Positions 44,762 through 55,629 of a stretch of DNA of 64,000 nucleotides are shown here, in pieces. The stretch lies in NCBI GenBank assembly GCA_964016885.1, contig OZ024743.1:77264606-77328605 (forward strand). The letters run 5' to 3'. Every line of letters starts with the position of its first letter. Positions within the stretch are counted from its first letter, which is position 1. Both the position numbers and the translations under genes were made by a program. The stretch is from Eledone cirrhosa (Eukaryota; Mollusca; Cephalopoda; Octopoda; Eledonidae). The notes under the pieces are model-generated. The model had not been told where the DNA came from. It saw only the letters and a list, made by a program, of their open reading frames with translations, and did no database searches.

Positions 44762-46530
44762 TAGCCCAGATATCCTTCCTCCCTATTCTCAACTTTTTAT
44801 CATTTTTCTAAAGGGTATTAATATAATTAGCATGCCCTACCAACATATCTTTTTACAAACATCATACACACATACACCAACATGTACTTATGTACACACA
44901 CACAATATATATATGACAACTATCAAGAAACATTTGTAGGTATGTAAATGAAAGAAAATATATTTAAGGTTGTAAAAACAAAATTATAATAATAAATAAA
45001 AACCACATACTTTATCTAAAATGAAGTCGGCTAACATCAAGATTTCTCTGTAAATAATAATAATAATATTATATGCCTCCTCTTTGGCTGCTAAAGTGCT
45101 TGTATTATGAAATTATTGTCTTTTGCTGGGCAAACAAGAACTATTTCAATAAAGTTTCTTCCTCAATTTGGCTAGGAGCTTCTACCCTGTACTCTATTGC
45201 AAAACACCTTCAAGCAAGTTAGTTTTGGTTATTATTGTTATATTATTCAGGTTTTATATTCCTATTAGTTGGTTTTTGTGTTTTAATACTTTTTTTTTTT
45301 GGTCTGTAGTAATTCTTTCTTTATATTTTGTTATAAATATGATGTTTACATCTTTTAATTTACCCTTTTGTTTCATTTATCAAGTTAAATCTATTTTAAT
45401 TCATGAATTAAATCAAATATAATTTAATATTTTTTTTTTGGCTATTTTTGAATCTTTTTTTTTTATAGTTTAATTTTTTAAGTAAAAAAAAAAATAATAA
45501 TACTAGAATCTCCTATTCAAGCTTGAGGTATCGGCATCCATATGTCATGTGTGTTATAACATCCTTTTGTAAATTAATCTCCTGCTTGCTTGGAGAAATA
45601 ATGTGAAATTATTATAACAGTGATTACAACTGGAAAATTTGATTTAAAAAAAACACAAAGAAACAAAGAAAGAAAATAGAGACTCATTAAATGGGAATTG
45701 GTGATTCAGATTGAGACATAAACTTTTCTATTGGAATTTTTGTTCATTCTATTCAATTTAACATCCAAAATTCACAGATAAACAAAAAGGGGAAGGCAAA
45801 TTATTTAAAATAAAAAAATAAAAAAACAGTTTAGAAGAAAATTGCCATTAGCCCACAGGATGAAGTTCGTATAGATTATCAGTTGGATAAAGAATTAGCA
45901 GTAACACTACTGCCATTTTCCTTCATCAATGGTCTGATATTTGATGTAGAGCTCAACTCTCTATTTGTTATTCAACATCTGTTCCTTCTACCATTTCCTT
46001 GTGTTGTCTACCATTACATTAAATAAAATCCTTTAAAGGTTTTCAAAAAAAAGAAAGAAAGAAAATAATAATAATAAAGAAATTTTAAAGAAAATGCATA
46101 AAATTAAAGATATATAAAGACAAAATATATTGTAAAATTTCTATTGCAAGAAAGTATGAAATGGAAAACAATGAGATATCATATTTGTATATGAAAGGAA
46201 TTATCCCAACTATGTTTATCACTTATTTCCCCCTTCCACAACCTGTTAGGTATGTTTAAACTGATTGTCAAATCTTCATATTGAAAAAATCAAACCAAAA
46301 AGACATTAAAAAAAAAGAAGAAAAAAAAAACTCAATTAAGATGGGATCCTGTAGTTATTTGTTTCAAATTTTGGAAAAGGGAAATATACCTTTTAAAAGA
46401 ATGAGAAAACACGAAGAATTGGAATTTTGATTATTAAATATCATTCCAAATGTGTTCTCACAACTAAAAAGTGTAATAAAGGTTTTAAAGTTGAATTTAT
46501 TTGTGTTTGTTGTATTTCCAGTTGATCATA
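44762..46530. other. A+T-rich intergenic region, nothing recognised
   Basis: Homopolymer A and T runs and AATAAT triplets. I find no exon, element terminus or RNA gene. The first part may be AP1G1 3' UTR if the second polyA signal is used. Confidence 0.5.
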
Positions 46531-46534
46531 CCAG

Positions 46535-47170
46535 TATAACTTACCATTATCTCATTCTAACATACCATTATCGCATTCTAAATTACCATTATCGCATTCT
46601 AACATACCATTATCTCATTCTAACATACCGTTATCTCATTCTAACATACCGTTATCTCATTCTAACATACCATTATCGCATTCTAACATACCATTATCGC
46701 ATTCTAAATTACCATTATCTCATTCTAACATACCGTTATCTCATTCTAACTTACCATTATCTCATTCTAAATTACCATTATCTCATTCTAACTTACCATT
46801 ATCTCATTCTAACATACCATTATCTCATTCTAAATTACCATTATCTCATTCTAAATTACCATTATCTCATTCTAAATTACCATTATCTCATTCTAACTTA
46901 CCATTATCTCATTCTAAATTACCATTATCTCATTCTAAATTACCATTATCTCATTCTAAATTACCATTATCTCATTCTAAATTACCATTATCTCATTCTA
47001 AATTGCCATTATCTCATTCTAAATTGCCATTATCTCATTCTAAATTGCCATTATCTCATTCTAAATTACCATTATCTCATTCTAAATTACCATTATCTCA
47101 TTCTAACATGCCATTATCTCAGTGTAACTTACCATTATCTTATTATAACATACCATTATCTCATTTTTAC
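46535..47170. repeat. 21-bp minisatellite, about 30 copies
   Basis: Unit TTACCATTATCTCATTCTAA plus A. Because 21 is divisible by 3, one frame is open for 259 codons of a 7-residue repeat, which is not evidence for a gene. Confidence 0.95.
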
Positions 47171-47194
47171 CATTTTTACCCCCCTGTTCATTAA

Positions 47195-47400
47195 ATTTTG
47201 CTATTCTATCCCCAGCAAAATTTTATTTTAACATAACATTCCTGCAACAATTTTCTTTATATATTGAAAAACATTATACATGACAAAAAAAGTACATTAC
47301 TAGAAATCCCATATGTTATAAAATAAATAGGATGAGTTGGGGTCTCAATATGTAAACTTAACTAATCCTGGGTTTTAAAAGGAGTCAAAGGAGACAACCT
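47195..47400 (-). mobile_element. MITE-like element M3, partial inverted copy
   Basis: Complement similarity to 35979-36305 and 50399-50754 (ATAGGATGAGTTGGGGTCTC, TACATTACTAGAAATCCCAT). Confidence 0.65.
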
Positions 47401-47404
47401 AGAG

Positions 47405-47612
47405 GGAGGGACCCTCAGCTGTGTCAAAGATATGACAACCTTCCCTGTGTATTTGGTAGAATGTAAGACTGTACATAAGCAAGACAACAGATCCATGGCT
47501 TGTCTGGGAGAACAATAGCCACCACATCAGTACTGACTTGGTCTATGTAGACCCATCCAACCCTAGCTCACAGGGATAGTGTACATTAAATGACAATGAT
47601 AATGATGAAATA
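47405..47612 (+). repeat. Interspersed repeat R4
   Basis: CCTCAGCTGTGTCAAAGATA and ACTGACTTGGTCTATGTAGA match the other R4 copies. It ends with TGACAATGATAATGATG. Confidence 0.6.
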
Positions 47613-47619
47613 TTGAACT

Positions 47620-48585
47620 TCTGAAAGCTGATATTATCTGTAATATAATATTGAGATTTCAATCGAAGATTTGTATTTAAATTTGAACACTTTAATAGAG
47701 GTACTTTTGGACAGTTGGTATTTAAAGAGTGGAATTATGCTGTCTAGTGTTGCTGAAGAATGTTTGGTACTATTTATTATTAGTATGTTCTATGAAGAAC
47801 TATGTTTGGAATTTGGAATTGTTTAGAGTTGCTATGAGAGGAATTAATTGGGATATCATTACTAAAGAATACTTTGTGAAAATTTTAATAATTTATTCAC
47901 TATTTTAAACATTTGAGTTACATAAAAAAAACACATTTAAGAATGTCACATGATAAACCCTTGATATTTAGCACTTGAAATAAATAAAATATAATGGTAT
48001 GTTTAAGATGGTTAAGACAATGTGAGATCGATGGTAACATGAAGGCAACAAAGGTTTGTTACTGGTATTTATTATTTTTATCTTTTTTTTTCTTTTTTTT
48101 CGTCCTAATATTTCAGGACTTAAAAATCCCTTCCTTGGAGTATGGGGAACTCTCAGAACAAACGTTCCAGTCTTATCACTTTGACATTTGATTTAAATTA
48201 ATACTGTTATGAGGAATAGAAGAGAAATGAAGATGGTGACCTATGAGGAGATTTTTAAAAGAAATAGAGAGAAATTGATGTCCAAACTAGTATGCACTGC
48301 CTCCAATTTACCCTCCACCTCTTGGTCCCAGTGGACATCATGGAGAATATATTGCCCTGGACGACAGCGAGGGAACAACCACTCCACCTCATGGGGCTCA
48401 CACCTGTGGATGGCCAACTCTACTCCAATAGCAGTAAGTAGAGATGTGGTCTGGGAGCCCAAGAACGCTGGAAGTCTCCACTACAGGTTCTACCATAGAT
48501 TGTAGGAATTTGGATTTGAAGTGAAATTATAGAAAACAATTTCAAAGAATTGCTACTTCTATTGATTACAAATAATAATGGTTTC
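47620..48585. other. Intergenic sequence, nothing recognised
   Basis: A+T-rich, with a more complex stretch at 48200-48500 whose short ORFs on both strands show no recognised motif, signal peptide or splice context. Confidence 0.4.
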
Positions 48586-48589
48586 TTAT

Positions 48590-48798
48590 GTAGGCACAAG
48601 GCCAGCAATTTTGGGGGAGGGGGAAAGTCGATTAAATCGGCCCCAGTGCATGACTGGTACTTTATTTTATCGACCCCGTAAGTATGAAAGGCAAAGTTAA
48701 CCTCGGTGGGATTTGAACTCGGATCATAAAGGGACGTAACTCTATGCTGCAAATCATGGCGTCGGACCCTCTACCGATACTGCCAATCTACCACCTTG
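48590..48798 (-). mobile_element. SINE family 2, minus strand, full-length-looking
   Basis: It runs from the 3' end (GGCACAAGGCCAGCAATTTT) through the body ACTTTATTTTATCGACCCCG, the B-box complement GGGATTTGAACTCGG, and the head complement CCTCTACCGATACTGCCAAT. This copy gives the reference order for the family. Confidence 0.85.
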
Positions 48799-48851
48799 AT
48801 TACAAATAATAACAATAATAGATGCTCTGTCAATGAGATGGTTTATATATC

Positions 48852-49455
48852 ATCATTATCAGTTAACGTCCATTTTCCCTGCTGGCAACTGTTCCATCAT
48901 CAATATTTTAACATTTTATGTCTGTTTTCTATACTGGTATGGGTTGAATGTTACATTCTGAGACTAGATATGTCAGATGACAACATTGTGTTCATACATT
49001 TCATTTTTGCATGGTTTCTACAGCTAGATGTTTTTCCTAATGTCAACTATATTACAATGTAGACTGGGTACATTATGTTGCGACACCAGCACTACCACTT
49101 TACACTGTAGACTGGCTACATTTTATTGTGTCATCAACACTACCACTTTACAATGTAGACTGGGTACATTATGTTGTGACACCAGCACTTTACAGTGTTC
49201 TTGGTACATTTTATTGTGACACCAGCACTACCACTTTGCAGTGTAGACTGGGTACATTTTATTGTGACACCAGTACTACCACTTTACAGTGTAGACTGGG
49301 TACATTTTATTGTGACACCAGTACTACCACTTTACAGTGTAGACTGGGTTCATTTTATTGTGACACCAGTACTACCACTTTACAGTATAGACTGGGTACA
49401 TTTTATTGTGACATCAGCACTACCACTTTACAGTGTACTGGGTACATTCAGTCTC
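48852..49455 (-). repeat. LINE/SINE tail with 48-bp module array
   Basis: The complement of a LINE tail (GTTAACGTCCATTTTCCCTG; TTTCTACAGCTAGATGTTTT) followed by about 8 copies (49055-49445) of a 48-bp unit TGGGTACATTTTATTGTGAC plus ACCAGTACTACCACTTTACA plus GTGTAGAC. This is the same module present two or three times in normal SINE family 1 copies. Confidence 0.85.
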
Positions 49456-49639
49456 ACTGAATATTTTTAGTTGTGAACATGTCACAGGCACATCAGCAAC
49501 CAGAGCAAAAGTTTTAATGGATTTACCACGCATACCCTGGCCATTGTAACACCTTCACAGTTTAAATACTGTTTATTATATGTAAATGAGTGTGAATCAG
49601 TCTTCTTTTTGCTCTTGCTTGATGAAACTAGGGTCATCA

Positions 49640-50400
49640 TAGGTCAGTGATCCCAGAGACATCATCAGGTGTAGAATCGACCAGTTCCCCAGTGCCCTCT
49701 ATTACTGTCAGTACTGTGCCAGCCTCTCTACATCCTCCAAAGTGATCTTCCTTGATGACATCCAGTTATCTGGTACAGGGCTTACCATGGGGCCTCTTCC
49801 AGCCTGTAGTTGCTGTGTTGAATGAGAGTAAGGCCTTGGTAGAATGATCTGGTGGAAGGCAGAGGACCACTGCATGCAGCAGATGGCTATGAGGCGCAAG
49901 GCTGTGGGCATCTCTTTGTTGGAAATGTGGTAGTCCCATTTGATGTTCTCGATGGTCCTCAGGGCTCTGCTGTCGATCCTCTTTGCCAGGATCTTTATGG
50001 GGAGTCATTAAAAAATCCTCTAAGGTGGTTGATGTTAGGAAGGGTATCTGGCCATCGACATAGGAAGTGTATGAACCTGACACTTCCACATAGGCATCAT
50101 ACAGTCGACATTCATAAAGTGAAACCTTTTGATATCAACAGAGTTAAGTAGCTCCCTGAACTTCTTCCATCTTGTCTTTATTCTAACTACTATGCTCTCA
50201 GTGCTACCTCCTCCACTGTTAATTAGATCACCTAAGTAGCAGAAGCTATCAACCACTTCTATAGATCCTTCCTGGGATTGGAAAAAGTTTATTTCACTGA
50301 TTCTCTTACTAACAACTTTCCCTGTACATCTGTCACATACAATGTTTCCCTTGTCAGTTAATCTACCTACTATCTTACTACACCTGTTGTGCACCCAATA
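49640..50400 (-). pseudogene. LINE ORF remnants, minus strand
   Basis: From 50394 to about 50040 the minus strand reads HNRCSKIVGRLTDKGNIVCDRC-type finger residues (H-x2-C-x14-C-x2-C), then [20 protein letters not shown]. From about 50000 to 49640 it reads ILAKRIDSRALRTIENIKW and later LINE C-terminal-like sequence in broken frames, probably from another subfamily. Confidence 0.75.
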
Positions 50401-50754
50401 CTCTTGAGTCCCAAATCATGGGGGGTGGGGGAGAAGTGGGTGGGGTTGGAATAAATGGCGGGAGGGGTGGAAAATCGGTAATTTTTCTAGGTTGTTTCCA
50501 TTGATTTTTTTTTAGTTTACATATTGAGACCCCAACCCATCCTATTTATTTATAACATATGGGATTTCTAGTAATGTACAATTTTTTTTGTCATGTATAA
50601 TGTTTTTTTAATGTCTAAAGAGAGTTGTCGCAGGAATGCTACCTTTTAGAATAAAATTTTGTTGGAGATTGATTAGCAACATTTGATGAGGGGGGAAGGG
50701 GGTCTGAAAACTGAACAAGCAGGAGTGGGGGTGGTTATTGAAGACCCAAGAGTA
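50399..50754 (+). mobile_element. MITE-like element M3, copy B
   Basis: Left end TACTCTTGAGTCCCAAAT and right end (complement) TACTCTTGGGTCTTCAAT are inverted repeats. The body is shared with 35979-36305. No ORF. Confidence 0.7.
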
Positions 50755-50919
50755 CATATAGTTCCTCTACCTACTTTTCTACATATCAAGCAGGGTCACT
50801 TCCTTGCCCCTTTTTCTTATTTGAGAAGAAAGTGCAATGTTTATAAACTTTTCATGCAAGAAAAACTTTAATGCCTGAATGAATGGAATGCTCAGTCACT
50901 TACTGGTTAGTTTCATGGA

Positions 50920-50921
<2 letters not shown>

Positions 50922-50955
<34 letters not shown>
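50922..50955. repeat. (TA)n microsatellite
   Basis: About 17 dinucleotides at the edge of the SINE family 2 copy. Confidence 0.95.
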
Positions 50956-50956
<1 letters not shown>

Positions 50957-50958
<2 letters not shown>

Positions 50959-51235
50959 GCTTAAGGCCAGCAATTTGAACGGGAGGGGAAAGTCGATTAA
51001 ATCGACCCCAGTGCATTACTGGAACTTTATTTATCGACCCCATAAGGATGAAAGGCAAAGCTAACCTCAGCGGGGTTTGAATTCAGAACGTCAAGGGCCG
51101 TAACTCTATGCTACAAAGTAGGGTGTCCAACGTCATCATCATCATCATCATCGTTTAACATCTATCTTCCACACTAGCATGGGTTAGACCAACACTCTAC
51201 TGATACTGCCAATCTACCACCCTACACACATATAG
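50957..51235 (-). mobile_element. SINE family 2, minus strand, with nested LINE tail
   Basis: Body ATTTATCGACCCCATAAGGA, B-box complement GGGTTTGAATTCAG and head complement CTCTACTGATACTGCCAATC are separated by a 57-bp (CAT)n plus LINE-tail insertion at 51132-51188 flanked by CCAAC on both sides. Confidence 0.85.
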
Positions 51236-51435
51236 TAATGAAAATTGTGTAGTGCTCAGGTGTATCCATACCCAGGGAAGCAAGGCATTCAAAGTAAGGT
51301 AGATCCCTGATGGAGGGTACTCGTTTCGTTGCACGTCTCTGAACAGTTTCCAGGAGATCAATATTCTGAGCAAGATAAAGGTTCCAGACTGATGATGCAA
51401 ATTCTAAGTGTGATGTCACCATAGCTATATATAGC
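51222..51435 (-). pseudogene. CR1-like reverse transcriptase C-terminal fragment
   Basis: The minus strand reads VTSHLEFASSVWNLYLAQNI, then LLETVQRRATKRVPSIRDLP. This matches the usual YASxVWxPYLxxDxxxLExVQRRxTK segment of CR1/Jockey-type LINEs. The 3' tail (ATTTTCATTACTATATGTGT) follows on that strand. Confidence 0.8.
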
Positions 51436-51443
51436 TTTAAATT

Positions 51444-51564
51444 GATAGCTGGAGAGCGGCTGACAAAGGTCTTACTGAGTGATGCTAAGACACCCTTGGC
51501 CTTCTTGACAGGGGGTGTCTTAGCATTACTCAGTAAGACCTTTGTCAGCCACTCTCCAGCTATC
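51444..51564. repeat. Inverted repeat, 52-bp arms, 17-bp spacer
   Basis: Arms 51444-51495 and 51513-51564 are complementary with one or two mismatches (left GGCTGACAAAGGTCTTACTG, right CAGTAAGACCTTTGTCAGCC). Confidence 0.9.
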
Positions 51565-51569
51565 TATCT

Positions 51570-51950
51570 ATTTCTATAGATGTTGGAAGAAGAATCAGGA
51601 TGGAGAGAGAGGTGCTGTACCCCAGCAAGTTTTATGAAAGGTGGGTGAAAGTGGCGAGAATGGCCCGAGTGAATGGGCCTTCTCTTTATATCAGCCTGTA
51701 GGTTGAGGAAAAGGAGGAGGAGAGGAAAGGAGTACAAGCTCTTCGTACTCCTGGAGATGAGGGTTGCACATTTTTTTTCGGGGGTATGTGTTACCCATAT
51801 AAACTGTCTCCCTCTATTGGGGAAAATCGACTAACTTTTTAAATTCCATTTGTGATAGCATTTTACACGTTTTTATTGTATGTAAACTTCCCCCTTTGTA
51901 TTTGTCCCCTTCTTTTGTGCCCCTGTGGCTAATAAAGAAATATATCTATT
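51570..51950. other. Unassigned sequence with retroelement-like 3' features
   Basis: Purine-rich, then T-rich, ending in GGCTAATAAAGAAATATATC with an AATAAA hexamer. It could be a 3' end of a retrotransposon, but no coding motif was recognised. Confidence 0.3.
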
Positions 51951-51954
51951 TCTA

Positions 51955-52277
51955 TAGATGATAGGGTAAAGTGACAGGAGACTGAACAGATTGTATTTCT
52001 TTAAATCTTTATTACTGCAAACACTATGCACATTTCAGTGGCCAGGTTACGTATAAACCCAGTCACATCATCAAGTGTATATTGCATAATAGTTAAGAAG
52101 AAACATATATTTTCATCTTTTCTATTTCTGTTTCTTCCTAACTATTATGCAGTTATACACCTGATTATGTGACTGTGTTTATACGTAACCTGGCCACTGA
52201 AATGTACATAGTGTTTGAAGTAATAAAGATTTAAAGGAATACAACCTGTTTGGCCTCCTGTCATTTTACTCTATAAT
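51955..52277. repeat. Large imperfect inverted repeat, about 145-bp arms
   Basis: The left arm with AGTGGCCAGGTTACGTATAA is the complement of the right arm with TTATACGTAACCTGGCCACT. Pairing extends outward to TAAAGTGACAGGAG and CTCCTGTCATTTTA, around a 20-30-bp centre. Confidence 0.88.
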
Positions 52278-52433
52278 ATATATATATATAAACATACATT
52301 CCCACCTTGTGTTTCCTAAATAAGTTTACAAGAGTGTAGCTTATCAAAATGTGATTTCAAACGATTTCAAACTGAATATATTAGAAAACGTTTATAACAG
52401 ATAAATTTATTTAACATTGATTTGTAAATAATG

Positions 52434-52434
<1 letters not shown>

Positions 52435-52487
<53 letters not shown>
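52435..52487. repeat. (TA)n microsatellite
   Basis: About 26 dinucleotides directly abutting the SINE at 52488. Confidence 0.95.
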
Positions 52488-52489
<2 letters not shown>

Positions 52490-52746
52490 TATTTAGTGGT
52501 TAGAGCATTGGACTTGCAATCGAAAGGTTGTGAGTTCAATTCTCAGACCAGGTGATGTGTTGTTTCCTTGAGCAAGACACTTTATTTCACATTGCTCCAG
52601 TTTACTCAGCTGTAGAAATGTGAAAAAAAGCACCCAGCACTCACTGTAAATGAGGTTGGTGTTAGGAAGGGCATCCAGCTGTAGAAATCAAGCCAGAATC
52701 AGTTCCCGTCCCACCCTTGCAACCTGGGAAAAGCGGACGTAAAACT
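52488..52746 (+). mobile_element. SINE family 1, head-truncated and lacking modules
   Basis: GGTTAGAGCATTGGACTTGC, B box GAGTTCAATTC, then directly the tail; the duplicated central modules are absent. The tail ends GCGGACGTAAAAC with no GAT run. Confidence 0.85.
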
Positions 52747-52877
52747 TTTTCCTATATATATATATAGTAATTAAACTTTTTCCTATATATATAGTAATTA
52801 AAATACGGAGAGGGCTCAATAATGATAATATATATATATAAATATATAAAACTGTAGAGCAAATATTTATTAAAATA

Positions 52878-53175
52878 ACAGATTAAAGTTTAAGCAAATA
52901 ATCGCTGATTTCACCCATAATGGGATCTTCTGAAACTAGAGTTTAATCTGTTATTTATATATATATATATATATACTAGTAGAATTGCCCGGGTTACTGC
53001 TGTTTTTATTCAGATTATATATACAATATATTAATAAATGGAAACTATATTTATAAAACCATATTTATTTTATTATATATATTTCAAGGGAAATTATGGT
53101 GCGCTTTCATCAGATAAAATACAGATTTGTTTCATAAATAAATACTGACATACCCGGAAAAAAGACAACCTTAAT
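52878..53175. repeat. Small foldback and repeat R7 fragments
   Basis: A short inverted repeat (AACAGATTAAAGTTTAAGC and its imperfect complement ending near 52955) is followed by ACTAGTAGAATTGCCCGGGT and by a segment (TATTAATAAATGGAAACTAT ... TTAATGGTTG) shared with the palindrome at 56087-56819. Confidence 0.65.
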
Positions 53176-53197
53176 GGTTGGAGCTTCCTGGATAGTA

Positions 53198-53238
53198 TAT
53201 ATATATATATATATATATACATGTACATTATTACTATA

Positions 53239-53272
<34 letters not shown>

Positions 53273-53275
53273 CAT

Positions 53276-53357
<82 letters not shown>
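53198..53357. repeat. (TA)n and (CA)n microsatellite cluster
   Basis: TA runs with a central CACACA block at 53276-53299. Confidence 0.95.
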
Positions 53358-53527
53358 CAAAGGAAGTGTGGCAAGGAACCAGATGGAGGATTGATCATTT
53401 TTTAAAAGGTAATATTTGAAGATCTATTTAAACTTTAATTAGTTACCTACCTAGCTCTGTGTGTTTACACACTTTACAAATTAACCCCTGTGATTGTTTC
53501 ATGTGTTTATTTTAAATATATATATAT

Positions 53528-54437
53528 ACTAGCAGTAAAGCCCGGCGTTGCTCGGGGTCGCTCAGTAGCTGTGTTAAAGTTACAATGTTAAGTTTCTTTC
53601 TTGGCTTAAAAACTGTAGTGTCTACTGTGCAGACTTGCATGTGGTGTTTTTGATTAATATTCCCTCAACCAACAATATGCCTTATGAAGTTAAGAAAACA
53701 TAACGATAACCCGAATGTTATAACAAAAGAGGATGCTGGGGATAGAAACTGCACTGGTTATTTATTAACAAAGATCGAAAATGTAAACACTGCAACGCAG
53801 AGAAAAACATTAGCGTAACCAAATTATCAGTTATGTCTGTCTGCACGCCTATATCACCTCTCTGCACGACTGTCTGTCTGCACGCCTATATCACCTCTCT
53901 GCACGACTGTCTGTCTGCACGCCTATATCACCTCTCTACACGACTATCTGTCTGCACGCGTATATCACCTCTCTGCACGACTGTCTGTCTGCACGACTGT
54001 CTGTCTGCACGCCTAACGACGAAATATTTGCTTGTTTTACGTAGTCTTTAAATAGACTTGTTTTCAAGTAAAAATATTGTTTTAAAATGCTTTTAAATGG
54101 AAATGAAGCAAAACGGAAGCTTAGTGTTCGAACTGATGAATTTTGCAGCAATGTCATTTTAAACGCTGAGAAAGCCAGCGTAATTTTTTACGTAAGACGC
54201 TCAATGTAAACAGAACAAAGGGAAATAACTGATAACTTACGCTCAAAAATCGATACATTATATTCGATTTCGTCACATAGGGTGGGTCAATTTGAAATTA
54301 TTTTTTTTCCAATGTCTTCGCTAGGGCTCAATGTACAAGTATAGCAAATTCGGTGCAATTCCGTGAGAGATTCTAAGAGGAGATGTGTGCCAAAAATCGA
54401 TAGACAGACAGACAACCACAGTTTTATATATATAGAT
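53528..54437 (+). repeat. Interspersed element with CCCGGCGTTGC start
   Basis: It begins ACTAGCAGTAAAGCCCGGCG in a TA context and ends ATAGACAGACAGACAACCAC followed by TTTTATATATATAGATG. I associate these ends with a dispersed invertebrate repeat. A 37-bp array lies inside at 53834-54015. No ORF is convincing. Confidence 0.55.
53834..54015. repeat. 37-bp tandem repeat, about 5 copies
   Basis: Unit CTGCACGCCTATATCACCTC plus TCTGCACGACTGTCTGT. Confidence 0.9.
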
Positions 54438-54457
54438 GTCAATCAATTTCTAATTGA

Positions 54458-54496
<39 letters not shown>

Positions 54497-54497
54497 T

Positions 54498-55605
54498 GGT
54501 GGAACACTGGAAGGTAATATCCGTAGTGGTAGAGCACTCAGTCCAAGGGACGAGTTAGGTAGAAGATTTGTTAGAGAACAATTGTTTCACCTTCGCAGAT
54601 ATTCAGCTCGAGATGTGTTCTTGGTATGGTGAACTAACTGTTGTGTTACCACTTCTACCTAACTCGTCCCTTGGACTGAGTGCTCTACCACTACAGATAT
54701 TACCTTCCAGTGTTCCACCACTATCTATGTCTCCAGCAGCGGTCAGCAGATTCTCCTCACTACGTAGTAGTTTGGCTTTTAGCAGATTCTTCACCACGTG
54801 CGAGTTTGGCTTACTACTCTGAGAGCGCTCTATATATCCTCGTGTCCTACACAATTTTGCGTCTCATCAACGTCAGTATGGATTTATACGAACTGAATTA
54901 CTCCCTGAAGAACATTCCAACTCCCTCCAACCATGTTTACCAAAAGCTCCTCCTACAAAAAGCGGAAGATGTCGTCAGACGCTTAAGATGGCGAGCCCTA
55001 GCTTTCGACGGCAAAATTACAGGCACCAACAACACCTTCAATCTGAGATCGAGAGCTTACCCTCCTAAGGTAACCGTACTTGCTCCTTTTGAGATGGACC
55101 TTCTTTACTTAGTCGCTAACATTTCCTTTCGCAAACACACTAACACCTTTCAAACGAAACTCAGAAACGATATTAAGAAATTTAGGTCTTCTAATAACAC
55201 CTTCGTCCTTTCCGACAAAACTAATAATATTTACGAAGTCGACAACACCACTTTCCGCCACCTGGCCCATAACGCTATTACTTTTAAATATAAGAAAGCT
55301 AACCCTATGGCCTACCACGATATTAATACAGAAGCCAAGGAACTCGCCACCGACCTTAAGGTAGATAAGAAGCTACAATCTCTAGCTAAGTGGGAGGCGT
55401 TCCTCACCCTGAAAGATCACAAGGTAGACTTTACTTCTAACCCCACATGTAGACTAATAAACCCAGCACGCACAGATATGGGACTAGTCAGTAAGGCCAT
55501 ACTTAGAAAAAAAAGAGGGTTCCTATAACCATACACATCCCGAGCTGAAGATCCGCGAAGGTGAAACAATTGTTCTCGGTATGGTGAACTAACTGTTGTG
55601 TAACC
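54498..55605 (+). mobile_element. Penelope-like element, truncated
   Basis: An ORF for the N-terminal part of a Penelope-like reverse transcriptase lies between complex terminal sequences. The 5' part is an inverted repeat (arms 54498-54565 and 54652-54719, 68 bp, 86-bp loop). The loop sequence reappears at 55535-55605, partly inverted (GCGAAGGTGAAACAATTGTT) and partly direct (GGTATGGTGAACTAACTGTT). (TA)n bounds both sides. Confidence 0.85.
54878..55528 (+). pseudogene. Penelope-like reverse transcriptase, N-terminal part only
   Basis: 216 codons from ATG. Motifs in order: LAPFEMDLLYLVANISFR, NDIKKF, LSDKTNNIYEVDN, ITFKYKK, INTEAKELA, then FLTLKDHKVDF and NPTCRLINPARTDMGLVSKA. The TLKDHK and CRLINP-x-x-x-x-x-G pattern is typical of Penelope-like elements just before the palm motifs. 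The protein then stops (RKKRGFL, stop), so the palm with the catalytic YADD and the GIY-YIG endonuclease are absent. Start choice: this ATG is the first that precedes recognisable sequence; the frame is open further upstream through terminal-repeat DNA. Confidence 0.85.
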
Positions 55606-55629
55606 ACTTATATATATATATATATATTT

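Noticed and set aside
46452..47231. A 259-codon ORF with a 7-residue repeat.
   Set aside because: Translation of the 21-bp minisatellite. The flanks contribute no conserved sequence.
48209..48505. A 98-codon + ORF and overlapping minus ORF.
   Set aside because: Complex composition, but no recognisable motif, no splice context and no continuation. Too weak to call a gene.
54520..54565. A hammerhead ribozyme in the Penelope-like terminal repeat, suggested by CAGTCCAAGGGACGAG.
   Set aside because: The stem-II-like hairpin is there, but the invariant CUGANGA and GAAA core bases do not match. A covariance search would settle it.
54680..54877. N-terminal extension of the Penelope-like ORF upstream of 54878.
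   Set aside because: That part is terminal-repeat hairpin DNA; similarity to the protein family starts only after the ATG at 54878.
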